Below are positions 49,869 to 58,776 of a stretch of DNA of 64,000 bases, in pieces; the first letter of the stretch is position 1; every line of letters starts with the position of its first letter. The stretch spans positions 159,608-223,607 of the forward strand of contig NZ_QOCH01000015.1 in the NCBI RefSeq assembly GCF_003318275.1, read 5' to 3'. The notes under the pieces are model-generated. The model ran no database searches. It saw nothing but the letters and a program-made list of their open reading frames with translations, and was not told the DNA's origin. The DNA is from Marinobacter sp. F3R11 (GTDB lineage: Bacteria > Pseudomonadota > Gammaproteobacteria > Pseudomonadales > Oleiphilaceae). Both the position numbers and the translations under genes were made by a program.

Positions 49869-51665
49869 ATGCCTGATTCCCGGAAACCCGTTCGCATCGG
49901 TTGCTCCTCTGCATTCTGGGGCGACACCGAAACGGCGGCAGCTCAACTGGTTCACAAAGGCAACATTGATTATCTGGTTGCCGACTACCTTGCCGAAGTC
50001 ACCATGTCGATCATGGCTGGCCAGAAGATGAAGGATCCAGGTCAGGGCTACGCCCGGGACTTTGTGGAAACGGTTATGGGGCCTTTGCTTGGTGATATCA
50101 AAGCAAAAGGCATCCGCGTGCTGGCGAATGCCGGCGGAGTCAATCCGGTGGCCTGCCGAGACGCTCTGCAATCTTTGTGCGACAAAGCCGGTGTAAAGAT
50201 GAACATTGCACTGGTGCTGGGTGACAACCTGCTACCAAAAAAACAGGCTCTGAGCGAAGCCGGAACAACCGAGTTGAGTACTGGTGCGCCTATGCCGGCC
50301 ATGATGGTAAGCCTGAACGCCTATCTTGGCGCACCGGGCCTGGTGGAGGCCTTGAAACAGGGAGCCGACATTGTCCTTACCGGCCGGGTCGTAGACAGCG
50401 CACTGATACTCGCCCCGCTGGTTCACGAATTTGGCTGGGACTGGGCAGATTACGACAAACTGGCCCAGGGCAGCCTTGCGGGTCATCTTCTGGAGTGCGG
50501 CGCGCAGGTAACGGGCGGCAACTTTACAGACTGGGAAGACGTTGCCGAAAGCTTCGCTGATATGGGGTTCCCGATTGCCGAAGTCGGTGCAGACGGCACT
50601 TTTGTCATTACCAAACCCGACGGAACCGGTGGTCTTGTGAGCCGGGGCACAGTGGCGGAACAGCTGGTCTATGAAATCGGCGACCCACGCGCCTACCTGC
50701 TACCCGATGTCACCTGCGACTTTACCGGTGTTGATCTGGAAGAAAGCGGAACAAATCGTGTCACCGTGCGCGGTGCTCGTGGCCTTCCGCCAACCGGCAG
50801 CTACAAGGTGTCCGGCACCTGGCCGGACGGTTTCAAGTGCACCGCAACCTTTCTGCTCGCAGGCATTGATGCCCCGAAAAAAGCCCGGGCCGTGGCTGAA
50901 GCAATTCTGACCAAAACATCTCGGCTGTTCCGGGAGCGAGGCCTGCCCGACTACACCGAGACCAGTATCGAACTTCTGGGTACCGAAACCACTTATGGCA
51001 AACAGAGCCGGGGCCAGAGCACCCGTGAAGTAGTCGTCAAGATTGCTACGGCTCACAGCAATAAAGGAGCGCTCGTGCTGTTCTCCCGGGAGATTGCACA
51101 GGCAGCAACGGGCATGGCGCCAGGTCTTACCGGCATTGTGGGGGGACGGCCAGCGGTGTGGCCGAAAATCCGGCTCTACTCCTGCCTGGTGTCCAAAGAA
51201 GAAGTGGCCGTGTCAGTTGATCTCGACAATAAGGTGACATTTGTTGATATAGATTCCGGCGGTGGATTCCACCCCGGGCAGATCACAGACCAGCCGAAAG
51301 GCAAACCGGCGCAAGCTACAGATACCACCGTGCGTCTGATTGACCTGGCCTGGGCCCGCAGTGGCGACAAGGGGGATCACAGCAACATTGGTGTTATTGC
51401 GCGCAAGCCCGAGTTTGTTCCCTTTATCGAAGCCGCACTGACCGCGGATGCGGTTGCCGAATGGATGAGTCATACCCTGAATCCCGAAACCGGAAAAGTC
51501 ACACGCTGGTCGCTACCCGGGTTTCATGCGTTTAATTTTCTTCTGGAGCACAGTTTGGGCGGAGGCGGTATTGCGAGCCTGCGGATTGATCCGCAAGGCA
51601 AAGCGTTTGCCCAGCAATTACTTGAATTTCCGGTACCCGTACCTTCAACACTGGTTCGTGCCTGA
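49869..51665 (+). CDS. atuA: Acyclic terpene utilisation protein AtuA
   Basis: First gene of the citronellol/geraniol catabolic operon; 598 residues from ATG 49869. It belongs to the AtuA (DUF1446) family: [55 protein letters not shown] and, near the C-terminus, [20 protein letters not shown]. The biochemical role of AtuA is not settled, although atu mutants of P. aeruginosa fail on acyclic terpenes. The longer open frame back to 49785 overlaps the operator region and is unlikely. atuB follows after 22 bases. Confidence 0.93.
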   Translation: MPDSRKPVRIGCSSAFWGDTETAAAQLVHKGNIDYLVADYLAEVTMSIMAGQKMKDPGQGYARDFVETVMGPLLGDIKAKGIRVLANAGGVNPVACRDALQSLCDKAGVKMNIALVLGDNLLPKKQALSEAGTTELSTGAPMPAMMVSLNAYLGAPGLVEALKQGADIVLTGRVVDSALILAPLVHEFGWDWADYDKLAQGSLAGHLLECGAQVTGGNFTDWEDVAESFADMGFPIAEVGADGTFVITKPDGTGGLVSRGTVAEQLVYEIGDPRAYLLPDVTCDFTGVDLEESGTNRVTVRGARGLPPTGSYKVSGTWPDGFKCTATFLLAGIDAPKKARAVAEAILTKTSRLFRERGLPDYTETSIELLGTETTYGKQSRGQSTREVVVKIATAHSNKGALVLFSREIAQAATGMAPGLTGIVGGRPAVWPKIRLYSCLVSKEEVAVSVDLDNKVTFVDIDSGGGFHPGQITDQPKGKPAQATDTTVRLIDLAWARSGDKGDHSNIGVIARKPEFVPFIEAALTADAVAEWMSHTLNPETGKVTRWSLPGFHAFNFLLEHSLGGGGIASLRIDPQGKAFAQQLLEFPVPVPSTLVRA

Positions 51666-51687
51666 ACGTTAAATAAGGTTTTAAACC

Positions 51688-52554
51688 ATGAGCTATCAAT
51701 CTGTATTCCACCCCGGCCTGTTCAGGGGCCGGATATTTATCGTGACCGGTGGCGGTTCCGGTATCGGCCGCTGCACGGCCCACGAACTCGCCTCCCTTGG
51801 GGCAAGAGTTGCGCTTGTTGGTCGCAAGTCCGAAAAGGTTGAAGCAGTAAAAGCAGAAATTCTTGAAGACGGCGGCATTGCCTCGGCTCATGTGTGCGAC
51901 ATCCGTGAAGAAGAGGCAGTGCAAGCCACGGTGACAGCGGTCATCGAAGAGCATGGAGGGCTGAACGGCGTGGTTAATAACGCAGGAGGTCAGTTCCCCT
52001 CACCCCTCGCCGGCATCAATCAGAAAGGCTGGGAAACCGTGGTGCGTACCAACCTCACCGGCGGATTTCTGATGGCAAGAGAAGCCTACACCCAGGCGTT
52101 GATAAAAACCGGTGGGGCCATCGTAAACATAGTGGCGGACATGTGGGGAGGCATGCCCGGCATGGGGCACTCAGGCGCAGCAAGAGCCGGCATGGTGAAC
52201 TTCACGCAAACAGCTGCGGTGGAATGGGGAGCTTCCGGCGTCCGCGTAAATGCCGTTGCACCCGGCTGGATTGCTTCGAGCGGCATGGATAGCTACCCGG
52301 AGCACATGAAACAGTGGATTCGCGGGCTCGCGGACAATGTTCCTGTCAAACGCATGGGGACAGAATCTGAAATCAGCGCTGCTATCTGCTTTCTCCTGAG
52401 CCCCGGGGCTGCGTTTATCAACGGTGACTGTCTGCGTATTGACGGTGGAGCCTCACAGGGTACCCGCGTGTGGCCTCTGCCCAAAGCAAAGAACAACACA
52501 CCCTTTAATGGCTTTCACCGTGCAGTAACACCCAAAGTTCTCAGTGAGGATTAA
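51688..52554 (+). CDS. atuB: Short-chain dehydrogenase/reductase AtuB
   Basis: SDR protein of 288 residues in the atu operon. The cofactor motif is TGGGSGIGRCTA and NNAGG follows at the expected spacing. The usual YxxxK catalytic pair is replaced: the aligned stretch reads MGHSGAARAGMVNF, where His and Arg occupy those positions. The same HSGAARAG sequence occurs in peroxisomal trans-2-enoyl-CoA reductases, so an enoyl-CoA type reduction is more plausible than alcohol oxidation. It is also consistent with the C-terminal VEWGASGVRVNAVAPGWI. It overlaps the open frame of atuC at its 3' end. Confidence 0.88.
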   Translation: MSYQSVFHPGLFRGRIFIVTGGGSGIGRCTAHELASLGARVALVGRKSEKVEAVKAEILEDGGIASAHVCDIREEEAVQATVTAVIEEHGGLNGVVNNAGGQFPSPLAGINQKGWETVVRTNLTGGFLMAREAYTQALIKTGGAIVNIVADMWGGMPGMGHSGAARAGMVNFTQTAAVEWGASGVRVNAVAPGWIASSGMDSYPEHMKQWIRGLADNVPVKRMGTESEISAAICFLLSPGAAFINGDCLRIDGGASQGTRVWPLPKAKNNTPFNGFHRAVTPKVLSED

Positions 52555-52564
52555 GGAAAGCTTT

Positions 52565-54181
52565 ATGCAGACACTGGAATCCAGGGTTAATCCACAATCT
52601 GAAGAGTTTCGGAGCAATACCGAGGCCATGAACACCCATATCCAGATGTTCCGCGACCTGGAGCAGAAGGTTCTGGACCTGGCTGAAGCCGCACGAGAAA
52701 AGTTCACCAGGCGGGGAAAGCTCCTGCCCCGGGATCGCATCAACCGCCTGTTGGACAAAGGCACTCCTTTCCTGGAACTTTGCTCCCTGGCCGGTTACAA
52801 AATGCATGACGACAAAGACGGCAGCATGGCCGGCGGCAACATCATCGCCGGTATTGGAACAGTCAGTGGCATACGCTGTCTGGTGGTCGCCAGCAACAGC
52901 GCCATCAAAGGTGGCACCATCACACCTGCAGGCCTGGATAAAACCCTGCGCCTGCAACAGATCGCCAAAGAAAACAAACTACCGGTTGTTTCCCTGTCAG
53001 AAAGCGGCGGCGCCAACCTGAACTACGCCACCGACATATTCGTGCAGGGTGCACGGAGCTTTGCCAACCAGGCCCGGATGTCTGCAGCAGGCCTGCCCCA
53101 GATTACCGTTGTGCACGGCAACGCTACTGCTGGCGGAGCCTATCAGCCGGGCTTGTCTGACTATGTAATCGCTATCCGTGGCCAGGCAAAAATGTTTCTG
53201 GCAGGCCCTCCACTACTGAAAGCCGCAACCGGCGAAATAGCCGATGACGAAGAACTCGGCGGCGCAGAAATGCACGCCCAGATTGCCGGCACCGCAGAAT
53301 ACCTGGCCGAAGACGACGCTGACGGCATCCGCATGGCCAGGAACATTCTTGAAGCCCTGCCCTGGAATGAGCATCTACCTCTGAAGCGCGAGTTGAAATG
53401 GGATGAGCCGCTTTATCCGGCAGAAGAGCTTCTGGGCGTCATCCCATCTGATGCAAAAAAAACCTGGGACGTTCGGGAAATTCTGGCACGAATTGCTGAT
53501 GGATCCAGGTTCATGGACTTCAAGAATGAATTCGACAATCACACCGTATGCGGCACCATCCGCATTGAAGGGCACGCTGTCGGGATTATCGGTAACAACG
53601 GGCCGATTACACCGGCGGGCAGTGCAAAAGCAGCCCAGTTTATTCAGCTCTGCGATCAGGCCGGCACGCCACTGCTGTTTCTGCACAACACCACCGGTTT
53701 TATGGTGGGGACACACGCCGAGCAGAACGGCATCATAAAACATGGATCGAAAATGATTCAGGCGGTCGCCAACTGCCGTGTACCCAAGGTCGCAATCGTA
53801 ATCGGCGGATCCTATGGCGCAGGCAACTATGCCATGTGTGGCCGCGGCCTGGATCCGCGTTTTATCTTTGCCTGGCCCAACAGCCGCACAGCCGTCATGG
53901 GTTCTGCACAGGCCGGTAAGGTAATGCGCATAGTGGCGGAAGACAAACAACGCCGCAACGGCATAGAGCCTGACCTGAAAACCCTGGATTTTCTGGAGCA
54001 GGCCACAGCCAAAAAGCTGGAGGATGGTTCCACGGCTCTGTTCGGTACAGCCCGGCTCTGGGACGACGGTCTGATTGATCCACGAGACACGCGGCGCGTA
54101 GTCGCCCTGGTTCTGGACGTGTGCCGCGAAGCGGAGATCCGTCAGTTGCGGCCTAATACATTTGGTGTGGCCCGCCTCTAG
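52565..54181 (+). CDS. atuC: Geranyl-CoA carboxylase beta subunit (carboxyltransferase)
   Basis: Transfers CO2 from carboxybiotin to cis-geranyl-CoA; 538 residues from ATG 52565, with AAGGA upstream. It belongs to the acyl-CoA carboxylase carboxyltransferase family, with crotonase-like N and C halves: GGTITPAGLDKTLRLQQIA, LSESGGANLNYATDIFV, GGAYQPGLSDYVIA, GNNGPITPAGSAKAAQFIQLC and VIGGSYGAGNYAMCGRG. Pairs with atuF, about 2.6 kb downstream. Similar to leucine-pathway MCC beta, but the operon context favours geranyl-CoA. A palindromic repeat region follows. Confidence 0.92.
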   Translation: MQTLESRVNPQSEEFRSNTEAMNTHIQMFRDLEQKVLDLAEAAREKFTRRGKLLPRDRINRLLDKGTPFLELCSLAGYKMHDDKDGSMAGGNIIAGIGTVSGIRCLVVASNSAIKGGTITPAGLDKTLRLQQIAKENKLPVVSLSESGGANLNYATDIFVQGARSFANQARMSAAGLPQITVVHGNATAGGAYQPGLSDYVIAIRGQAKMFLAGPPLLKAATGEIADDEELGGAEMHAQIAGTAEYLAEDDADGIRMARNILEALPWNEHLPLKRELKWDEPLYPAEELLGVIPSDAKKTWDVREILARIADGSRFMDFKNEFDNHTVCGTIRIEGHAVGIIGNNGPITPAGSAKAAQFIQLCDQAGTPLLFLHNTTGFMVGTHAEQNGIIKHGSKMIQAVANCRVPKVAIVIGGSYGAGNYAMCGRGLDPRFIFAWPNSRTAVMGSAQAGKVMRIVAEDKQRRNGIEPDLKTLDFLEQATAKKLEDGSTALFGTARLWDDGLIDPRDTRRVVALVLDVCREAEIRQLRPNTFGVARL

Positions 54182-54199
54182 GGGTTGTAAATAGGCGGA

Positions 54200-54312
54200 C
54201 GGCACCGGAGCGAAGCACCACCCAAAAAGCGCCCGTAAATACGTCCCTGTAGGGCTCGGTCGCGCCATCCCTGGCGCTCCACGTTTTTGGGTGGTGCTTC
54301 GCCCCGGTGCCG
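54200..54312. repeat. Palindromic element A (29-bp stem) after atuC
   Basis: Left arm 54200-54228 and right arm 54284-54312 are complementary at 28 of 29 positions; the 55-base core contains GCGCCATCCCTGGCGC and TACGTCCCTGTAGGG. On the reverse strand the core resembles that of elements B and C: GGAG, a small hairpin around NGGA, then ACAGGGACGT. It is non-coding and only 18 bases after the atuC stop. It likely forms a strong RNA stem that could stop or trim the operon transcript. Confidence 0.82.
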
Positions 54313-54390
54313 ATCAACCTGGATTTATCGCACCGAACAAATATTGAAACAGAAAATAGTTAGCTGGTGGCGGTGCAGTTGCAGACATAA

Positions 54391-54500
54391 GCGGCTGTGG
54401 GGACAGGCTTTCAGAAAATGTCGGAGGCCATGGATGGCCGGAGTCAAGCGCACACGGACGTGCTTGTAGCGGTTTTCTGAAAGCCTGTCCCCACAGCCGC
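54391..54500. repeat. Palindromic element B (perfect 28-bp stem) before atuD
   Basis: Arms 54391-54418 and 54473-54500 are perfectly complementary. The 54-base core has GGAGGCCATGGATGGCC and CACACGGACGTG. Core and inner arm are clearly homologous to element C (44 of 52 core bases identical by my alignment), while the outer arm, GCGGCTGTGGGGACA, is not. Together with A it fills the 384-base atuC-atuD gap, where no gene is supported. Confidence 0.88.
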
Positions 54501-54565
54501 GACCCAAGTCAAAGAACCAGCGCCAATAGATGTAAGCAAGAACTAAATATCAGGAGAACAACAAC

Positions 54566-55720
54566 GTGAAATTCACAGCCGAACACGAAGCCCTGAGAAA
54601 AACAGTTCACGACTTTGTACAGAAAGAAATCAACCCATATTGCGATGAGTGGGAAGAAGCAGGGGAATTCCCCATTCATGACATATTCAAAAAAATGGGC
54701 AACCTAGGCCTGCTGGGCATTCAGAAGCCTGAAGAATACGGCGGTATGGGGCTGGACTACAGCTATAACCTTGTAGCAGCTGAAGAACTGGGCATGGCCA
54801 ACTGCGGCGGTGTACCTCTGGCGATTGGTGTGCAAACCGATATGTGTACCCCGGCCATATCCCGCTTCGGCTCCGACGAACTCAAGCGTACCTTCCTGGC
54901 TCCGGCCATTGCCGGTGACATGGTGGGCTGCATTGGTGTGAGTGAAGTCGGCGCCGGTTCCGACGTGGCAGGAATGAAAACTACCGCAAAAAAAGACGGC
55001 GACGACTACCTTATCAACGGCTCTAAAATGTGGATAACCAACGCCCCGAGAGCAGACTTCATATGCCTTTTAGCCAACACCAGCGACGACAAGCCACATA
55101 AAAACAAATCGTTGATCATGGTCCCCATGGACTCCCGGGGCATAACCATGAGTCCGAGTCTGAACAAGCTGGGCATGCGCTCCTCGGAAACTGCCCAGAT
55201 CTTCTTTGACAACGTTCGGGTTCCACAGCGCAACCGCATTGGCGCTGAAGGCATGGGCTTTATGATGCAGATGCTGCAGTTCCAGGAAGAGCGGTTATGG
55301 GGTGCTGCAAATGTTATCAAAGCGCTGGAAAACTGCATCAACCAGACTATCGATTACTGCAAGGAACGCAAAACATTCGGCACACCACTGATTGATAACC
55401 AGGTGATCCACTTCCGTCTGGCCGAACTACAGACTGAAGTAGAGGCCCTGCGCGCCCTTACCTATCAGGCCTGTGAACTGCACATCGAAGGCAAGGAAGT
55501 CACCAAGCTCGCCTCCATGGCCAAGCTGAAAGCCGGGCGTCTGGGCCGCGAGGTTACTGATAGCTGCCTGCAGTACTGGGGGGGCAATGGTTTTATGTGG
55601 GACAACCCGGCATCCCGTGCATTCCGCGATGTTCGTCTGGTATCCATCGGCGGCGGTGCCGATGAAATCATGCTGGGGATCATCTGCAAAATGATGGGAA
55701 CCTTGCCAGGCAAGCGCTAA
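54566..55720 (+). CDS. atuD: Citronellyl-CoA dehydrogenase
   Basis: Acyl-CoA dehydrogenase of 384 residues that oxidises citronellyl-CoA to cis-geranyl-CoA in the Atu pathway. Family landmarks: CIGVSEVGAGSDVAGMKTTA, WITNAPRADF, RNRIGAEGMGFMMQMLQFQEER and, near the C-terminus, CLQYWGGNGFMWDN. It starts at GTG 54566 with CAGGAG 12 bases upstream. Palindromic elements lie on both sides, so its transcript may be processed away from atuABC. Confidence 0.9.
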   Translation: MKFTAEHEALRKTVHDFVQKEINPYCDEWEEAGEFPIHDIFKKMGNLGLLGIQKPEEYGGMGLDYSYNLVAAEELGMANCGGVPLAIGVQTDMCTPAISRFGSDELKRTFLAPAIAGDMVGCIGVSEVGAGSDVAGMKTTAKKDGDDYLINGSKMWITNAPRADFICLLANTSDDKPHKNKSLIMVPMDSRGITMSPSLNKLGMRSSETAQIFFDNVRVPQRNRIGAEGMGFMMQMLQFQEERLWGAANVIKALENCINQTIDYCKERKTFGTPLIDNQVIHFRLAELQTEVEALRALTYQACELHIEGKEVTKLASMAKLKAGRLGREVTDSCLQYWGGNGFMWDNPASRAFRDVRLVSIGGGADEIMLGIICKMMGTLPGKR

Positions 55721-55739
55721 AGCTGAACCTAGATGCCAA

Positions 55740-55812
55740 GCCGGTAATGCGATTGAACTCTTCAGGACACGCCCGCGAGTACGTCCTTGTAGGGCTCGAT
55801 CGCACTACCGGC
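55740..55812. repeat. Palindromic element D between atuD and atuE
   Basis: Arms GCCGGTAATGCGAT (55740-55753) and ATCGCACTACCGGC (55799-55812) pair at 13 of 14 positions. The 45-base core contains GAGTACGTCCTTGTAGGGCTCG, the same core sequence type as element A (TACGTCCCTGTAGGGCTCG). It occupies most of the atuD-atuE gap. Confidence 0.78.
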
Positions 55813-55839
55813 CCCAAATAATGTTCGTGGAGTCTATCG

Positions 55840-56661
55840 ATGGAAACCTTGCCTCACTGCAAAACACTGGTACTGGAAAAACAGGGGCCAGCCCTGCACA
55901 TCACCATCAACCGGCCAGACACCCGGAACGCGATGAGTCTGCAAATGGTGGCGGAGTTATCCAGGATCTTTACCGAAGTGGAATCTGATGCCAGCATACG
56001 CGCCGTGGTAATCCGGGGCTCTGGCGGTCACTTCTGTGCAGGCGGTGACATCAAAGACATCGTCGGTGCCCACAACCAGAAAACCGGTGAAGGCGAAACC
56101 GACCCCTTCTACCGTCTCAATCGTGCATTCGGTCAAATGATCCTGCAGGTAAACGAATCCTCCAAAGTAGTCATCGCCATCACCGAAGGTGCTGTGATGG
56201 GTGGCGGTTTTGGTCTGGCCTGCGTATCCGATGTCGCTATTGCGGGCCCGACTGCCAGATTCGCCATGCCAGAAACCTCCCTCGGCATCATCCCAGCCCA
56301 GATCGCTCCGTTTGTAGTTGAACGCATCGGCCTGACCCAGGCCCGCAGGCTTGCGTTGCTCGGGTTAAGAATTGGAGCAGAAGAAGCCTGTGCGCTGGGC
56401 ATCGTGCACCAGGTCGCCTCATCCGATGCTGAGCTGGACGGCATGCTGGCTCAAGCGCTGGAATGCATTCGCCATTGCGCACCAGGCGCCACCGCGAAAA
56501 CCAAAGCCCTGCTCCACAGTGTTGGGCGCGAGCCCATGAGCGGATTGCTCGACAGTGCAGCTGAAATGTTCACAGCAGCCGTCCGCGGCAGTGAAGGTTC
56601 CGAAGGCACAATGGCATTCATGCAAAAACGCCCACCAGCCTGGGCAGACGAAAACCGTTGA
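55840..56661 (+). CDS. atuE: Isohexenylglutaconyl-CoA hydratase
   Basis: Enoyl-CoA hydratase/isomerase (crotonase) of 273 residues that hydrates isohexenylglutaconyl-CoA after carboxylation by AtuC/AtuF. Crotonase features: the oxyanion-hole segment SGGHFCAGGDIKDI, EGAVMGGGFGLACVSDVAIA and FAMPETSLGIIPA. Start ATG 55840. It is flanked by palindromic elements D (upstream) and C (downstream). Specificity is inferred from the atu operon order, since crotonases are hard to separate by sequence. Confidence 0.88.
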   Translation: METLPHCKTLVLEKQGPALHITINRPDTRNAMSLQMVAELSRIFTEVESDASIRAVVIRGSGGHFCAGGDIKDIVGAHNQKTGEGETDPFYRLNRAFGQMILQVNESSKVVIAITEGAVMGGGFGLACVSDVAIAGPTARFAMPETSLGIIPAQIAPFVVERIGLTQARRLALLGLRIGAEEACALGIVHQVASSDAELDGMLAQALECIRHCAPGATAKTKALLHSVGREPMSGLLDSAAEMFTAAVRGSEGSEGTMAFMQKRPPAWADENR

Positions 56662-56671
56662 TTGCGGAGCG

Positions 56672-56781
56672 AGTGAGAGGGAAAGAGGCTTCCAGAAAGT
56701 GTTGGAGGCCAAGGACGGCCGGAAACAAGCGCACATGGATGTGCTCGTAGCGGTTTTCTGGAAGCCTCTTTCCCTCTCACT
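56672..56781. repeat. Palindromic element C (about 27-bp stem) between atuE and atuF
   Basis: Arms 56672-56698 and 56755-56781 are perfectly complementary. The core carries GGAGGCCAAGGACGGCC and GCACATGGATGTGC. It is homologous to element B in core and inner arm (CAGAAA-TGTNGG), but its outer arm AGTGAGAGGGAAAGAGG is unrelated to that of B. It begins 11 bases after the atuE stop and ends 32 bases before atuF. Confidence 0.88.
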
Positions 56782-56813
56782 TACGGCCTTGCACCGATTA
56801 AGAGAAATACGCC

Positions 56814-58775
56814 ATGTTGAAGAAATTACTAATAGCAAACCGGGGCGAAATCGCAGTCCGCGTCATTCGCACTGCCAAAGCCCTGGGATACCGCACCGTG
56901 GCCGTATACTCAGAGGCTGACGTCAACGCCATGCACACCGGGCTGGCAGATGAAGCCGTATGCATAGGGCCAGCTCAGGTATCCGCGTCTTACCTGAACA
57001 CCGGGGCCATACTCGATGCTGCCCGTAAAACAGGCGCTGACTGCATACACCCGGGTTACGGTTTTCTTTCCGAAAATGCCGGTTTTGCCAACGCCTGCAA
57101 AGACGCAGGTATCGTATTCGTAGGCCCTCCAGCCAGCGCCATTGAACTCATGGGCAGCAAGCGCCGTTCAAAGATCGCCATGCACAAAGCCGGAGTCCCC
57201 GTCGTTCCCGGATATGAAGGCGACAACGCCAGTGATGATGAACTCATCTCCGCTGCAGCCGACATTGGCTACCCTCTGATGATCAAAGCCTCCGCCGGCG
57301 GCGGTGGCCGAGGCATGCGTCTGGTCGAGAAAGAGTCAGAACTGGCCAGCAACATCAAGCGCGCCAGATCCGAATCAAGGCAAGCCTTCGGCGACGACGA
57401 ACTGATCCTCGAAAAAGCTGTTATCGAACCTCGCCACGTGGAAATACAAGTCTTTGCCGATCGCTACGGCAACGCCGTGTACCTGGGCGAAAGAGACTGC
57501 TCAGTGCAGCGCCGGCACCAGAAAGTCGTGGAAGAAGCTCCTTCCCCTTTCGTGACCCCCGAGCTCCGGGCTGCCATGGGCAAAGCTGCCGTTAAAGCAG
57601 CCCTCGCCTGCAACTACGAAGGTGCTGGCACCGTCGAATTTCTCGTGGACAAGAACCGGAACTTCTATTTTCTGGAAATGAACACCCGCCTGCAGGTAGA
57701 ACACCCGGTTACCGAATTGATTACCGGGCAAGATCTGGTCGCCTGGCAGTTGATGGTGGCTGAAGGCCTGCCTCTGCCGATAGCTCAGAATGACATTGAA
57801 CTGAACGGCCACGCCATCGAAGTCCGGCTCTACGCCGAAGATCCCTCTCAGGGGTTCACCCCTCAAACAGGCCTGATGCATGTGTTTGAACCCGCAGAAG
57901 GCGAAGGCCTGCGCTTTGATACAGGCGTCCGCTCCGGCGATACGATTACGCCTCACTACGACCCCATGCTCGCAAAAGTTATCGCCTGGGGAGAAAACCG
58001 GGATCAGGCCCGCCGGCGGCTGATCCGGGCCCTGGAAGACACCTGCGTCTTTGGTGTAAGCACCAACCGGTACTTCCTCAGCCGCATTATTTCAGACAGC
58101 AGCTTTGGTGCTGGCGAGGCAACCACCGCCTTCCTGCAGACGAGATTCAACAAAGACCCGTCGCTGCAACCAGCCAAACCAGAGATCCGCCAGCTTGCCC
58201 TCGCAGCCTGCATACTGACTCACGGCACTACCGGGGAGGAATACTGGAGCAACGCACCAGCCACCTACATTCCCATGAAACTCGACACTGGGAATGAAAC
58301 CGTTGAACTACTGGTGAAGCGAAGCGGCAATACGCTTTCCTGCACACTGAACGACAAACATCATGAGATAGCAGTCATCAGCATTCACAACGGCAGCTTA
58401 TGCACCAACGACAACGGGGTTCGCCAGCGCTGCCGATATCACCATGAAGGGGACTCGCTGTATTTACAGGCACACGGAGAATCCTGGGCAGTAAGAGACC
58501 TTACTCATCAGCCCGCAGCCATTGCCAGCGGGCCTGGCAACGGACACATCCAGGCCCCGATGGACGGTTCCATTATCGACGTGCTGGTTGAGCCCGGCCA
58601 GCCAGTTAGCCAGGGCGACCCCCTGATCATACTGGAAGCCATGAAAATGGAGCACCCGGTTAAAGCCGGCTGTGACGGCATTATTGCCCAGGTTCTGACA
58701 CGTAAAGGCGACCAGGTGAAGCGCAATCAGGTGCTCGCCGAAGTCTCCTCAGGGGAAGCCATTCCGGGGCGCTGA
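56814..58775 (+). CDS. atuF: Geranyl-CoA carboxylase alpha subunit (biotin carboxylase and BCCP)
   Basis: Biotin-dependent carboxylase subunit of 653 residues. Domains: biotin carboxylase N-terminal domain (LLIANRGEIAVRVIRTAKALG), ATP-grasp (MIKASAGGGGRGMRLV), C-terminal carboxylase domain (EVRLYAEDP), and a BCCP domain in the last 75 residues with the biotinyl lysine in EAMKMEHPV. It partners AtuC. It needs biotinylation by BirA, and bioB/bioF are near the start of this window. Element C separates it from atuE; a quinone oxidoreductase gene converges at its 3' end. Confidence 0.93.
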   Translation: MLKKLLIANRGEIAVRVIRTAKALGYRTVAVYSEADVNAMHTGLADEAVCIGPAQVSASYLNTGAILDAARKTGADCIHPGYGFLSENAGFANACKDAGIVFVGPPASAIELMGSKRRSKIAMHKAGVPVVPGYEGDNASDDELISAAADIGYPLMIKASAGGGGRGMRLVEKESELASNIKRARSESRQAFGDDELILEKAVIEPRHVEIQVFADRYGNAVYLGERDCSVQRRHQKVVEEAPSPFVTPELRAAMGKAAVKAALACNYEGAGTVEFLVDKNRNFYFLEMNTRLQVEHPVTELITGQDLVAWQLMVAEGLPLPIAQNDIELNGHAIEVRLYAEDPSQGFTPQTGLMHVFEPAEGEGLRFDTGVRSGDTITPHYDPMLAKVIAWGENRDQARRRLIRALEDTCVFGVSTNRYFLSRIISDSSFGAGEATTAFLQTRFNKDPSLQPAKPEIRQLALAACILTHGTTGEEYWSNAPATYIPMKLDTGNETVELLVKRSGNTLSCTLNDKHHEIAVISIHNGSLCTNDNGVRQRCRYHHEGDSLYLQAHGESWAVRDLTHQPAAIASGPGNGHIQAPMDGSIIDVLVEPGQPVSQGDPLIILEAMKMEHPVKAGCDGIIAQVLTRKGDQVKRNQVLAEVSSGEAIPGR

Positions 58776-58776
58776 A

